A DNA stretch of 36,350 nucleotides from Candidatus Eisenbacteria bacterium (lineage in GTDB: Bacteria; Eisenbacteria; RBG-16-71-46). Made by a program: the position numbers and the translations under genes. Position 1 is the first letter of the stretch, and every line of letters begins with the position of its first letter. The stretch lies in NCBI GenBank assembly GCA_035712145.1, contig DASTBI010000032.1, positions 1 through 36,350 on the forward strand, in the 5' to 3' direction. This document shows positions 26,455-36,300 of the stretch, piece after piece. The notes under the pieces are model-generated. The model ran no database searches, had not been told where the DNA came from, and worked only from the letters and a program-made list of their open reading frames with translations.

Positions 26455-28143
26455 ATGGAGCGCGAAGTCCTCGATTTCGACGTCCAGTTCGTCGGCGCCG
26501 GACCTGCCGGGCTCGCCGGGGCCATTCACCTCGCGAATCTGATCGAGCGCCACAACCAGGCGGTGAGCGCAGGGGGATCAGCCGCCGCGATCCCCGAGGT
26601 CACGATCGCGGTGCTGGAGAAGTCGGCGCGCGTCGGCGCGCACGGTCTCTCGGGCCTGGTGCTCGACCCGCGCGCGCTGGCCGAGCTCGTCCCCGACTTC
26701 CGCGAACAAGGTTGTCCGGTCGCGAGCGACGTCACGAGCGACGACGTCTACATGATGTGGGACGGTGGACAGTTCCGCCTCCCGTTCGTCCCTCCCATGC
26801 TCCAGAACCACGGGAACCTGATCGCCTCGCTCGGCACGCTCACCGAGTGGATGGCTGGCATTGCCGAGAGCAAGGGCGTGCTGATTGCCACCGAGACTCC
26901 GGCAGCCAGCCCGCTGCTCGAAGACGGCCGGGTGGTCGGGGTGAGAACGGGCGACAAGGGAATCGACAAGCTCGGCCAGAAGAAACCGACGTATCAGCCC
27001 GGCGCCGACTGCCGCGCGAAGCTGACCGTGCTGTGCGAAGGGCCCCGCGGCACGGTGGCCAAGGCGCTCGAGCCCAGGCTCGAGCTCACCGAGGGCAGGA
27101 ATCCGCAGGTCTATGCCACCGGCGTGAAGGAGCTGTGGGAAGTCCCGGCGGGTCGAGTGCAGAAGGGCCGCGTCATGCACACCATGGGCTGGCCGCTTCC
27201 GCTCGAGACCTTCGGCGGGGGCTTCATCTACGGCTTCGACGACACCCATTGGGCGGTCGGCTTCGTCACCGGGCTCGACTATCACGATCCGACCACCGAT
27301 CCGCATCGCAACCTGCAGCGGTTCAAGACTCATCCGCTCGTGCGTCCGCTGATCGACGGCGGCAAGCTCGTCTCCTATGGCGCCAAGGCGATTCCCGAAG
27401 GCGGCTACTGGGCGATGCCCAAGCTATCCGCCGACGGCGTGCTCTTGTGCGGAGACAGCGCCGGGTTCCTCAACGGGGCGCGGCTCAAGGGCGTCCACCT
27501 GGCGATGAAGTCGGGCATGCTCGCCGCCGAGACGGCGTTCGAATGCCTGGCGGCGAGCGATTTCTCGAAGGAGCGTTTGGCGGGTTACGAGCGCAAGTTC
27601 GAGAGCTCCTGGGCGGCCGCGGAGCTCAAGTCGGTGCGCAATTTCCACCAGGGATTCGAGCACGGCTTGTTCGCGGGACTGTTCCACACCGGGGTGCAGA
27701 TGGTCCTCGGTGGCCGCGATCTCTTCGGCGACCGTCTCCGGAACCGGCCCGGTCACCAGCAGATGCGCAAGCTGGCCTCGATCCATCCCAACGGGAAGCC
27801 GGCGCCGGAGAAGTTCGACGGCAAGCTCACCTTCGACAAGCTCGCCGATGTCTACGCCTCGGGCACCATGCACGAAGAGGATCAGCCGGCGCACCTGGTC
27901 GTGGCCGACACGAACGTCTGCGCCACGCGCTGCCGCAGCGAGTACGGCAATCCGTGCCAGCACTTCTGTCCCGCGAACGTCTACGAGATGGTGCCGGACG
28001 AGACGAAGCCGGATGGGCTCAAGCTTCGGATCAACGCATCGAACTGCGTGCACTGCAAGACCTGCGACATCGCCGATCCGTACCAGATCATCACCTGGAC
28101 CACGCCCGAGGGCGGCGGCGGACCCGACTACAAGAATCTGTAG
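26455..28143 (+). CDS. Electron-transfer flavoprotein-ubiquinone oxidoreductase
   Basis: 562 residues from ATG 26455; a GTG 6 nt upstream is also in frame, and the Shine-Dalgarno is weak. The N-terminal FAD motif VGAGPAGLAGAIHLA is followed by the GAHGLSGLVLDPRAL segment typical of ETF-QO. The GDSAGFLNGARLKGVHLAMKSG block of the flavin domain is also present. The C-terminal 4Fe-4S cluster binding region has NPCQHFCPANVYEM, then NCVHCKTCDI, and ends in the characteristic PEGGGGPDYKNL. The enzyme passes electrons from ETF (fatty acid and amino acid oxidation) into the quinone pool at the inner membrane. All cluster cysteines are present. ETF subunit genes are not in the window. It converges with the next gene, 27 bp between stops. 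Confidence 0.97.
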   Translation: MEREVLDFDVQFVGAGPAGLAGAIHLANLIERHNQAVSAGGSAAAIPEVTIAVLEKSARVGAHGLSGLVLDPRALAELVPDFREQGCPVASDVTSDDVYMMWDGGQFRLPFVPPMLQNHGNLIASLGTLTEWMAGIAESKGVLIATETPAASPLLEDGRVVGVRTGDKGIDKLGQKKPTYQPGADCRAKLTVLCEGPRGTVAKALEPRLELTEGRNPQVYATGVKELWEVPAGRVQKGRVMHTMGWPLPLETFGGGFIYGFDDTHWAVGFVTGLDYHDPTTDPHRNLQRFKTHPLVRPLIDGGKLVSYGAKAIPEGGYWAMPKLSADGVLLCGDSAGFLNGARLKGVHLAMKSGMLAAETAFECLAASDFSKERLAGYERKFESSWAAAELKSVRNFHQGFEHGLFAGLFHTGVQMVLGGRDLFGDRLRNRPGHQQMRKLASIHPNGKPAPEKFDGKLTFDKLADVYASGTMHEEDQPAHLVVADTNVCATRCRSEYGNPCQHFCPANVYEMVPDETKPDGLKLRINASNCVHCKTCDIADPYQIITWTTPEGGGGPDYKNL

Positions 28144-28170
28144 CGGACCCGCGCCACTCGAGGAACCCGA

Positions 28171-29148
28171 CTACTCGGACTGGCTTGCCTTGAGCGACGG
28201 GCCCGGGCTGCCTTCCCGGAGCACGAGCTCGACCCGGCGGTTGAGCGCGCTTCCTTCCGGAGTGTTGGGGGCCACCGGAGCCAGTGGGCCGACGCCTTCA
28301 CCCAGAATGCGGTTCGGCGCGACCTTGTGCTTCTTGACCAGTGCCGCCACCAGAATGCTCGCCTGCTTGCGCGTCTTCGTCACGCTCGCTTTCACGTCGC
28401 CGGAGCCGTCGCCATGGACGACCAGCATCAGCTTCCGACGCGGATCACGCGCCAGCACCTGGGCGATCGCGTCGACCGAGCGCTGCGAGGACGGCATGAG
28501 CGCGGACTTCTTGTCGTCGAACCCGATGCCGCGCATCGCCACGTGTCCCGACTCGATCAGCTCACGCTCGAGCCATCCGGCGTCGGTCTCGTCGGGCGCC
28601 ACCTGCTCCGCCCGCGTGGGGTCGGGTTTCGCCTCGATCACGTCCACATCGTGCTGGCCCGCCACGGTCGCGGACTTGGACCAGACGTTGACGCAGACCC
28701 ACACGTCTCCCCCGCTCCTCTCGAGCTTGCCGACGATGTAGCGGCGCTGGTACGTCGGATCCCACCAGTCTCCGTTGGTCTTGCGCCCGCCGGAGCCGCA
28801 ATTGCCGTCGCGGCAGTCGTAGACGATCTCGAAGCCGGCCTCGCGCAGTTTCTGGTCGAACTTGCGCCCGATCTCGAGGACCGAGCTCTTGGCCGGATTG
28901 GCGTACGTGAAGTGGGTCCACTTGCCCTCGACGATCTCTACTCTCTCCGCCTGGCCGTCGCCGAACAGCCGGCCGACCGGAATCCAGTAGGCCTCGAGCG
29001 CTCGGGTCGTGTGCTTGAGCACCTTGGCCTCGGGGTATTGCTTGAGCATCGGGGGATCGTCCGGTCCGCACAGAGCGGCCGGTGCAACGCTCAGCAGCGC
29101 GAGCAGGGACAATGTCGCCGCAAGCGCCGCGCGATCACGGGACTTCAT
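28171..29148 (-). CDS. OmpA-like C-terminal domain protein with DUF4892-like N-terminal region
   Basis: 325 residues; ATG 29148 has AGGAGG 4-5 nt upstream, which decides against the frame's longer 29196 start. A signal peptide (about 1-26, ending ALCG/A) is followed by a DUF4892-like region (about 30-165: EAYWIPVGRL..., FEIVYDCRDGNCGSGG, YIVGKLER..GDVWVCVNVW). The OmpA-like peptidoglycan-binding domain occupies about 200-310, with LMLVVHGDGSGD, a TKTRKQAS helix carrying the usual Arg, and the closing LNRRVELVL. A four-Cys cluster around DCRDGNC could form a disulfide. Probably periplasmic or outer-membrane-linked, anchoring to peptidoglycan. DUF4892 assignment is from pattern recall. Confidence 0.85.
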   Translation of the reverse strand: MKSRDRAALAATLSLLALLSVAPAALCGPDDPPMLKQYPEAKVLKHTTRALEAYWIPVGRLFGDGQAERVEIVEGKWTHFTYANPAKSSVLEIGRKFDQKLREAGFEIVYDCRDGNCGSGGRKTNGDWWDPTYQRRYIVGKLERSGGDVWVCVNVWSKSATVAGQHDVDVIEAKPDPTRAEQVAPDETDAGWLERELIESGHVAMRGIGFDDKKSALMPSSQRSVDAIAQVLARDPRRKLMLVVHGDGSGDVKASVTKTRKQASILVAALVKKHKVAPNRILGEGVGPLAPVAPNTPEGSALNRRVELVLREGSPGPSLKASQSE

Positions 29149-29252
29149 AGGGCCTCCTGACCGTAACCTCGAAACGTGGTCCGCAACTCGCGGCATTCGT
29201 CCCGTGGGGTATCGGCAGGCGCCCGCCGGCTTTCCAGCAGTTCTTACGGGGC

Positions 29253-29269
29253 GATGCGCTCAGCGCATC
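29253..29269 (-). other. Hairpin with the stop codon in its loop
   Basis: A perfect 7-bp inverted repeat (GATGCGC / GCGCATC) encloses exactly the TGA of the 29260 gene as a 3-nt loop. No U-tract follows. It may stabilise the 3' end or be a weak terminator. Confidence 0.25.
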
Positions 29270-31599
29270 AGGACCAGGCGGCGCACCCGATGGGCTCCGG
29301 GCGCGTCGAGGCGGACGAAGTAGATGCCGCTCTGCAGGCGGCCGTGGGAGCTTCCGTCCCAGTCCACCGAATGGCTGCCGGGCTCGTAATCGCCTTCGGC
29401 CAGGCGGGCGACCTCACGGCCCTGGACGTCGAAGATGCTCAGACGCAGGGCGCTCCGGACCGGGACCGTGAAGACGATCCTGCCACCGCCCTGGCTCGGG
29501 TTCGGGTGAACGAGCGCCAGATCGAAGGCTTGGCTCCGGTCTTCGACGCCGACCGTGCCGGACGTCGTGAACCGCCAATAAGGTCCGCGCGTGATCGTCG
29601 TGCCATCGTCGAGCGTCGCGTACCACTCGTAGGTCCGTCCGCCGATCAGGCCAGTCCATGGCAGGGTGGCCGTCGTTCCGGACGTCACGCCGCTCTGGCT
29701 TCCGAGGACGGCGAAGGCCGGACCAGCCGTCATGTCGTAGCTGATGGTGAACTGGCTCACCGAGTCCGGGCTCACCTTGTACTGGCCGAGGTACGGGGAG
29801 TAGCTGCGCACGCGGATCGAGTTGTTGGCGGGCGAGAACTGCATCAGGCGCAGGAAGCCGTCGCCGCCGTTGGCGTGCCATTGATAGTCGGTCTCCAGCG
29901 TGTACACGGTCTTCCCATTGAACGTGTCCTGGCGGCGGCCTTCCCCATCGATGTGCCCCGAGAGCATGAGGAACAGGTTGGAGTGTCCCTTGAGGGCCTC
30001 ATAGATCGCCTTGCCCTGGCCGCTGAAGGACGCAGGGTTGCCGGTGTTGGTGATGTAGTGGCTGATGATGATCGCGCGGCGGTTGGGATAGGCGCTGAGC
30101 AGGCCGTTCATCCAGGCGAGCACCGCGGGATTGGGGCTGGTGTCGAACTCGGGCGAGATGACGATGAAGTCCATCCCCGAGGCGGTGAAGAGCTGGTAGT
30201 GGTTGTCGTTGTTGTCGTCGAAGTGGCCGCCGTAATACGGACGTCCGGCGAAGCGCGCGCTGCCGAAGTACTGATTGTAGAAAGTCGTGGTCCCATCGGC
30301 GTCGCTGATCGGCGACTGGTCGTGGTTCCCCACCGCGATGCCGTACGGCACGCCGTGAGGAAGGCCGGTGGTGACGGGATTCTCGAGATTCGTCATCGCC
30401 GTATCGGCGCGCATCCACTCGATCGGATTCCCGTTGTTGTCCCCGCTCTCGACACAGTCGCCGTAATGGCCGACGTACGCGATGTTGAGTGCCGCGCGCT
30501 GGCTGGCGACCCAGGCGGTCTGTGCGCGAAACATCGCGTTCGATCCGTCGAGCTCCGACGTGTAGTACTGGGTGTCGGGCAAACCCACCAGCATGAACTC
30601 CGGAGCCGCCGACGGGGTGATGATGCGTCCGAACCACGTCACCGTCATCGGAGTGGTCTCGGGATCGTTGATCGATACCCGCAGGTTGGGCGCGGTCGAT
30701 ACTCCGGTGGCGCGGTCGGCCGGACCGACCAGCGACGGTTCGCGCGGCGGACGGTTGGTGATGGCGGTGAATGGCGCGCCGTCCTGCCACCGGTAGTATG
30801 CGCCGTGCACCGTGCCGGTGATCGACGTGCCTGCCGATCCGCTCACGGTGAGGCCCGAGCCCTCGTCCATGCTCCAGCGTGCCACCAGGCCGCTCTGCGC
30901 CGAGGTGATCTGGTTGTTGACGTTGGCCAGGATCTGCGAGGCGCTCCTCGCCACGTTCCAGATGCGCACTTCATCGACCGGCCCGACGTATTGCCCGTCC
31001 CGAATGCCTTCGGTGTCGAGCGCCGCCATCAGCACGGCGGCGCCGACGCACGACGTCGCGGCCGGGCGGTTGACGACCAGCGAGGCCTCGGGGAACCCGT
31101 TCAGGTAGAGGCGCAGCGTGGCTCCGTCGTAGGTGGTCGCCACGTGATACCACGGGCCGATGCCGAGCGAGGTCATGCCGTAGAGCGTGTGGTTGGCGCT
31201 CGGCGACGCTCCGCTCTGCGATTCCTCGAACTCCACCGCGATCACCCCGTCCGAGCGGCGGATGCCGAAGTAGTAGTTGATGTCCACGGCGCCGCTCTCG
31301 CCTTCGTGACGGCCTTTGGCGAAAAGCGGCGCCACGTCTTCGAGGCCGTCCGACCCCATCTCCGGACCCCAGCCCCTACCGTCGCGCCGCACCCACATCT
31401 CGATCGTCCACTGGCTGAGCCGCAGCGCAGCGGGGTTGCCGAAGTCGACGTAGGCATCGAACTCGCTGGCGAGCGCCTTGTTTGGCCCCTGGGCATGCGC
31501 ATGCGAGGCGAACGACAGAACGATCGCCAGCAAGGCTGCCGCTCGCGGCCAACGGCACGCGCGACGTCGACAGCCGAGCTTTGCTGCCAGCATGGACAT
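29260..31599 (-). CDS. Secreted LamG-metallophosphoesterase protein with C-terminal sorting domain
   Basis: 779 residues from ATG 31599 (MSMLAAK...); ATG 31593 and an upstream TTG at 31644 are alternatives. A basic, long signal peptide (about 1-36, ending AHA) precedes one LamG/concanavalin-like domain (about 45-255: WTIEMWVRRDG, WYHVATTYDG, LYLNG). An Ig/Fn3-like linker follows, then a calcineurin-like phosphoesterase domain (about 335-590). Its metal motifs are GLPDTQYY (about 341), GDCVE (about 380), GNHDQ (about 424), SHY and GHIDGEGR (about 550). The last about 80 residues form a sorting module (HPNPSQ, DVQGREV, GIYFVRL, RRLVLM). Predicted as an extracellular or surface phosphoesterase; substrate unknown. 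The upstream gene on the same strand is a larger relative, so this is a second duplicated exoprotein family in the window. Confidence 0.88.
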   Translation of the reverse strand: MSMLAAKLGCRRRACRWPRAAALLAIVLSFASHAHAQGPNKALASEFDAYVDFGNPAALRLSQWTIEMWVRRDGRGWGPEMGSDGLEDVAPLFAKGRHEGESGAVDINYYFGIRRSDGVIAVEFEESQSGASPSANHTLYGMTSLGIGPWYHVATTYDGATLRLYLNGFPEASLVVNRPAATSCVGAAVLMAALDTEGIRDGQYVGPVDEVRIWNVARSASQILANVNNQITSAQSGLVARWSMDEGSGLTVSGSAGTSITGTVHGAYYRWQDGAPFTAITNRPPREPSLVGPADRATGVSTAPNLRVSINDPETTPMTVTWFGRIITPSAAPEFMLVGLPDTQYYTSELDGSNAMFRAQTAWVASQRAALNIAYVGHYGDCVESGDNNGNPIEWMRADTAMTNLENPVTTGLPHGVPYGIAVGNHDQSPISDADGTTTFYNQYFGSARFAGRPYYGGHFDDNNDNHYQLFTASGMDFIVISPEFDTSPNPAVLAWMNGLLSAYPNRRAIIISHYITNTGNPASFSGQGKAIYEALKGHSNLFLMLSGHIDGEGRRQDTFNGKTVYTLETDYQWHANGGDGFLRLMQFSPANNSIRVRSYSPYLGQYKVSPDSVSQFTISYDMTAGPAFAVLGSQSGVTSGTTATLPWTGLIGGRTYEWYATLDDGTTITRGPYWRFTTSGTVGVEDRSQAFDLALVHPNPSQGGGRIVFTVPVRSALRLSIFDVQGREVARLAEGDYEPGSHSVDWDGSSHGRLQSGIYFVRLDAPGAHRVRRLVLMR

Positions 31600-31768
31600 G
31601 GGGTAGCCGAGAGGACGGACGGGAACCTCCTCGCCGGCCAGCAAATCCGCCCGCGGGGCAAGGGGATCGGCGGGCGTGATTGCCTGGAAGCGGCCGGCGA
31701 CGCGACGAGAGATTCTAACCTACGCGCGGGTGCGGAACCGCTGGGTTTTTGTGCCCGCGCCCCGGCGA

Positions 31769-34700
31769 TCAGTGCATCAGGACCACGCGCCGCACGAAGC
31801 TTGCGCCCAGAGCCTGGAACCGCACGAAGTAAACGCCACTCTGAGCGCCAGCTGCACGCTTCCAGGGCACCGCGTTCCTGCCGGCCGGGAAGCGCCCATC
31901 GGCCAGGGTCGCCACCTCGCGACCCTGCAGATCCAGCAGCGTGATGCGCGCCGAAGTCTCGCGCGGCAGCGTGAAGGCCACCTGGAAGCCGTTGACTGCG
32001 GGGTTCGGAGCGATCCCCAGCAGCGCCAGACTGGAGGGCGGCGGCTTCGGGACTCCCACCGTGACCGAACCGGTGGCGAAGCGCCACGTCGGGCTGGTGG
32101 TCGTGAGACTCCCGTCGCTCACGGTGACGTACCACTCGTAGGTCGTGTTGGGCGCAAGACCTGCCCAGAAATGCGAAGCCAAGGCGCCCGACGACACGCC
32201 AGCGCTGCCGAGGACCTGGAAGGGCTGCGTCGTGGACATCGGGTAGCTCAGCGTGAATTGGCTGCTCGAGTCAGCGTCGGTCTCGTAGAGCCCGAGCCAC
32301 GGTGAATAGGTGCGGACGCGGATCACGTTGTTCGCGGGCGAAAACTCCAACATGCGCAGGTAGCCGTTGCCGCCGTTGGCGGAGCCCTGATAGTCGGCGA
32401 GCAGCGAGTGCACGGTGTTCCCGTTGAACGTGTCCTGGCGGCGGCCTTCACCCCACATGTGTCCGCCGAGCATGAGGAAGAAATTCGGGTGCCCCTTCAG
32501 CGCGTCGTAGATCGCCTGGGACTGCGCCGAGAACGGCGCACCGTGACCGATGTCCATGACGTAGTGCGTGGCGACGATCGCCCGCCGATCGGCATGGGTG
32601 GTGAGGAGCTGGTCGGCCCAGGCGAGCACGGCGGGATCGGGTGTCTCGTCGAACTCGAATCCGATCACGATGAAGTCCATGCCGCTGGCGCTGAACAGGT
32701 CGTACCAATTGTCGTTGTTGGTTCCGTAGTGCCCGCCGTAGTAGCCGCGCCCCTCGAACCGGGCGACACCGAAGTACTGGTTGTAGAACTCCGTCGTGGA
32801 GCCGTCCGGGTCGCTGTTCGGCGACTGGTCGTGGTTGCCCACGCACACGCCATAGGGAATGCCATCGTTCAGGCCGGTGGTGTTCGGGTCCTCGAGGATC
32901 GACAGCGAGGTATCCGCCCTCATCCACTCGATGGGATTCCCGGCGTTCTGCCCGTTTTCCACGCAATCGCCGAGCTGAACGACGTAAGGAATGTTTCGAG
33001 GCACACGGTTGGCGACCACCCAATTCGTCTGTGCCTTGAACATCGCGTTGCTGCCGCCGTTCACCTCGCCCGTGTAGTACTGCGTATCGGGCAGGCCGAT
33101 GAGCGTGAAGTCGGGTCCTGCCGCGGGGACGACGCGCCCGTGCCAGGTCACGGTCAGATCGCCGCCGTCGGGATCGAGCACCGAGACACCGAGCGACGGC
33201 GCATTGTTGGCGACGGTCGACTGATGGGCCGGAGTCACCAGGACAGGCGTCTGCGGCGGCTGGTTGAAGGATCGGTCGAGCGGCGCGCCTGCGATCCATG
33301 ATGCCCCGGGCTGCACGATGGCGCCCGTGGCGACGAGTGCGGCGGTGCTGCTCGCCTGGTCTCCGGATCCCTCGTCCAGCCCCCAGCGCGCCACGAGCCC
33401 CGGAATCTGCCCGGTGAGCCGGCCATTGATCGCCGACTGGATGTCGGCCGCGCTGCGGGCGTGGTCCCAGATCCTCACTTCGTCGAGCGCTCCATGGAAG
33501 AACCCGGCGGCGACGTTCTGCGAATTGATCGCGCTGCCCATGGCGAGCGGAACGGTGCTGCCCGATGCGGGCTGCCGGCCGATGGTCTGCTCGGTCTGGA
33601 GCAGGCCATCGAGGTAGAGCTTGAAGACGGAGCCGTCATAGGTGACGGCGGCGTGATGCCAGCCACCGGGCGCGATCGGCGTCGTCCCGAACAGAGGATG
33701 GTTGGTCCCCGGCGCGGCTCCCGACGGGCCTTCCTCGAAGTCGGCGCACAGCACGCTGTCCGAGGCGCGAATGCCGAGCAGGTAGTTGACGTCGGCCTCG
33801 GCGACATCGGCTTCGGCGCGTCCCTTGGATACGAGCGGAACGGCGTCGCTGATTCCACCCACTCCGGTGTCGGTCCCGATTCCCGCGCCGTCGCGCCGGA
33901 ACCAGGTCTCCACCGTGAAGGAGGAGAGGCGGAGGCCCGGATCGTCCGGCACGCGCACGTGCGCACTCGAGCCGTTGAGCGAGAGCGACGTATTCCCCGG
34001 TTCACCCGTGACCGCGCATACCGGTCCGGCGTATGGGGAAGGACCGGCGGAGTTCATCGCCCGCACTCGATAGCAGTACTCGGTCGACCCGGTCAGGCCC
34101 TGGTCGCTGTAAGAGGTGCTGTTGGCGGGGCGAATGGCGATCAGCGTGAACGGGCCTTCGGGACCCGCGGTTGAACGCTCGACTTCATAGGATGTCTCGT
34201 TGGCCGGCGTGTCGGTCCACGTCAGGTCGATCCGCGACCACAACGGAGAGCTGGCCGCGAGATCGCTGGGCGCCGCAGGCGGCTCGGTGGGCGCGAGATC
34301 GAACGGCGCGCCGGCGACCCAGGCCCAATTGGAGCCGAGGATGGTGCCGTCGATCGTGGTCCCGGCGCTGCTGTGGACCAGGTTGCCCGAGCCTTCGTTC
34401 ATGCCCCAGCGCGCCACGAGACCAGCGGCTGGGCCTTCGAGCACGCTGTTGATCGTGGCGAGGATGTCGGCGTCGGTGCGCGCCACGCTCCAGATCCGCG
34501 CTTCGTCGAGCGCGCCGTTGAAGAGCCCTTGGGGAGCGCCCGTGGTGCTGAGCGCCGCAGCCAGCGCGGCGTGCTGCGTGCCCGCCACCGCCGGCGGCTG
34601 GTCCACCACCCGCTGCGCCTCGGGGCTGCCGTCGAGATAGAGCCGGAGCGAGGATCCGTCGTAGGTCAAAGCGGCGTGGTACCAGATGCCCTTGACGATC

Positions 34701-36160
34701 GGCGTGACACCGGCCAGGGGATGGTTCCTGCTCGGGAACGATCCCGCCGCACCCTCCTCGAAGTCCGCGCACAGGACGCTGTCCGAAGCGCGAATGCCGA
34801 GGAAGTAGTTCATGTCCTCGGAAGGGCTGTCATTCTCGCCGCGCCCCTTGGTGATCAACGGGATGGCGTCATCGATGCCACCCAACCCGGTCGATGTCGT
34901 CAGGCCGTTGCCATCGCGCCGGAACCAGGTCTCGAGCGTAAATTGCGGAAGCTTGAGAGGCGCGGCATCGCCGAAGGTCACGTACGCGCTGCTGGTGACG
35001 AACGCCAGCGCGGTGTTGCCCACCGCCGGCGTCGTGACGCACGCCGGTCCCGCATCGGCCGAGGCGCCCTGAGAGTTGATCGCGCGCACCCGATAGCAGT
35101 ACTCGGTGACCGCGGTGAGATGAGTGTCCGCGTAGCTCGTGGTGTTGGCCGGCCGCACGGCAATCAGCACGAAGGGGCCGCCGCTGCCGGAAGTCGAGCG
35201 CTCGATCTCGTATGCCGATTCGTTGCCGGCGGCATCCGTCCAGCTCAGATCGACCCGTGACCACAACGGCGAGACCGCGGACAGTCCGGTGGGTGGAGCC
35301 GGCGGCGGCGGCGGCGGCAGATCGAACGGCGCGCCGGATGCCCAGCTCCAGCCGGTCCCCACGATCGATCCATCCAGCGGCGTGCCCGCCGAGCTGTGCA
35401 CCGTGGAGTCCGCGCCTTCGTTCAGTCCCCATCGCGCGACGAGTCCGTCGGTCGGGGTCGAGATGGACGCGTTGATCGTGGCCAGGATCTCCGAGCCGGC
35501 CCTCGCCACGCTCCATACGCGCACTTCGTCCAGCGCGCCCTGGAACGAGCCGTCGGGCGCACCGCCGGTGCTGAGGGCCGTGGCCAGCGCCGCGTGCTGG
35601 GTGCCGGCGGCGGCCGGCGGCTCACTCACCGCCAGCTCGGATTCCGGGTTTCCGTTCAGATAGAGCCGCATGCGCGTCCCGTCGTAGGTCACGGCGGCGT
35701 GGTACCAGATGCCCTGGACGATCGGCGTGACACCGGCCAGCGGATGGTTCCGGCTCGGAAACGATCCCGCGGCACCCTCTTCGAAGTCCGCGCACAGCAC
35801 GCTGTCCGCAGCGCGAATCCCGAGGAACCAGTTCATGTCCTCGGAGGCGGTGTCGTTCTCGCCGCGACCCTTGGCGACCAGGGGAATCGCGAGAAAACCG
35901 CCGTCCCCCGTGGACGTGAACGATCCGGCGCCGTCCTTCCGGAACCAGGTCTCGATGGTGAACTGCGTGAGCTTGAGAGCGGCCGAGTCGCCGAAAGTCA
36001 CGTGACCGGTGGTCCCGCCGAACTGCAGAGCATGCTCCTGGGCGAGCACGGGGCTCGCGCCCGGCCACGCGACGGCGAGGCACCAGAGCGCGAAGCAGGC
36101 GAGAGCCTGGACCTGAACGGGCAGACGCAGGTCAGTCGGGGGAGCAGACCGCGGCTTCAA
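31769..36160 (-). CDS. Large secreted 3x LamG / Fn3 / metallophosphoesterase protein with C-terminal sorting domain
   Basis: 1463 residues from TTG 36160 (read as Met-Lys-Pro). No in-frame ATG or GTG precedes the hydrophobic signal stretch (about 17-41, ending VLA), and GGAG lies 11 nt upstream, so a TTG start is likely. Three LamG modules (about 45-260, 380-600, 725-945) share FTIETWFR, DSVLCADFEEG and WYHAAVTYDG. The first two are each followed by a fibronectin type III domain with LTWTD, YEIERST and YCYRVRA. The calcineurin-like phosphoesterase domain (about 1015-1270) has GLPDTQYY (Asp1025), GDCVENG, GNHDQ and GHMWGEGR. A further Fn3-like part leads to a sorting module (about 1385-1463, APNPA, DLQGREV, GVYFVRF, RRVVLM). 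It shares its C-terminal half with the 29260 gene. LamG modules suggest glycan or protein binding that docks the phosphoesterase on a surface. Confidence 0.88.
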   Translation of the reverse strand: MKPRSAPPTDLRLPVQVQALACFALWCLAVAWPGASPVLAQEHALQFGGTTGHVTFGDSAALKLTQFTIETWFRKDGAGSFTSTGDGGFLAIPLVAKGRGENDTASEDMNWFLGIRAADSVLCADFEEGAAGSFPSRNHPLAGVTPIVQGIWYHAAVTYDGTRMRLYLNGNPESELAVSEPPAAAGTQHAALATALSTGGAPDGSFQGALDEVRVWSVARAGSEILATINASISTPTDGLVARWGLNEGADSTVHSSAGTPLDGSIVGTGWSWASGAPFDLPPPPPPAPPTGLSAVSPLWSRVDLSWTDAAGNESAYEIERSTSGSGGPFVLIAVRPANTTSYADTHLTAVTEYCYRVRAINSQGASADAGPACVTTPAVGNTALAFVTSSAYVTFGDAAPLKLPQFTLETWFRRDGNGLTTSTGLGGIDDAIPLITKGRGENDSPSEDMNYFLGIRASDSVLCADFEEGAAGSFPSRNHPLAGVTPIVKGIWYHAALTYDGSSLRLYLDGSPEAQRVVDQPPAVAGTQHAALAAALSTTGAPQGLFNGALDEARIWSVARTDADILATINSVLEGPAAGLVARWGMNEGSGNLVHSSAGTTIDGTILGSNWAWVAGAPFDLAPTEPPAAPSDLAASSPLWSRIDLTWTDTPANETSYEVERSTAGPEGPFTLIAIRPANSTSYSDQGLTGSTEYCYRVRAMNSAGPSPYAGPVCAVTGEPGNTSLSLNGSSAHVRVPDDPGLRLSSFTVETWFRRDGAGIGTDTGVGGISDAVPLVSKGRAEADVAEADVNYLLGIRASDSVLCADFEEGPSGAAPGTNHPLFGTTPIAPGGWHHAAVTYDGSVFKLYLDGLLQTEQTIGRQPASGSTVPLAMGSAINSQNVAAGFFHGALDEVRIWDHARSAADIQSAINGRLTGQIPGLVARWGLDEGSGDQASSTAALVATGAIVQPGASWIAGAPLDRSFNQPPQTPVLVTPAHQSTVANNAPSLGVSVLDPDGGDLTVTWHGRVVPAAGPDFTLIGLPDTQYYTGEVNGGSNAMFKAQTNWVVANRVPRNIPYVVQLGDCVENGQNAGNPIEWMRADTSLSILEDPNTTGLNDGIPYGVCVGNHDQSPNSDPDGSTTEFYNQYFGVARFEGRGYYGGHYGTNNDNWYDLFSASGMDFIVIGFEFDETPDPAVLAWADQLLTTHADRRAIVATHYVMDIGHGAPFSAQSQAIYDALKGHPNFFLMLGGHMWGEGRRQDTFNGNTVHSLLADYQGSANGGNGYLRMLEFSPANNVIRVRTYSPWLGLYETDADSSSQFTLSYPMSTTQPFQVLGSAGVSSGALASHFWAGLAPNTTYEWYVTVSDGSLTTTSPTWRFATGSVTVGVPKPPPSSLALLGIAPNPAVNGFQVAFTLPRETSARITLLDLQGREVATLADGRFPAGRNAVPWKRAAGAQSGVYFVRFQALGASFVRRVVLMH

Positions 36161-36236
36161 TCTTCAATTGTCTCCAACAAAAGGGACCATCAGGACCGAG
36201 TCCGCGGGGCAAGGGACTGATGTGCGGAGCCTCGGT

Positions 36237-36254
36237 GACCGCAGTATGGCGGTC
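36237..36254. other. Inverted repeat upstream of the large LamG gene
   Basis: GACCGC and GCGGTC flank a 6-nt AGTATG spacer. It lies just downstream of the possible -10 at 36270-36275, a position fit for an operator. Only six base pairs, so chance is possible in GC-rich DNA. Confidence 0.2.
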
Positions 36255-36269
36255 TGGAAATCGCAGGAA

Positions 36270-36300
36270 ATTGTACTGCAGAAACCGGGAAACGAAGCAA
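36270..36300 (-). promoter_or_regulatory. Possible promoter of the large LamG gene
   Basis: On the minus strand, TACAAT (36275-36270) matches the -10 consensus at five of six positions. TTGCTT (36300-36295) lies 19 nt upstream as a weak -35. The predicted 5' leader would be about 100 nt. The region is noticeably richer in A/T than its surroundings, which supports the call slightly. Confidence 0.3.
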
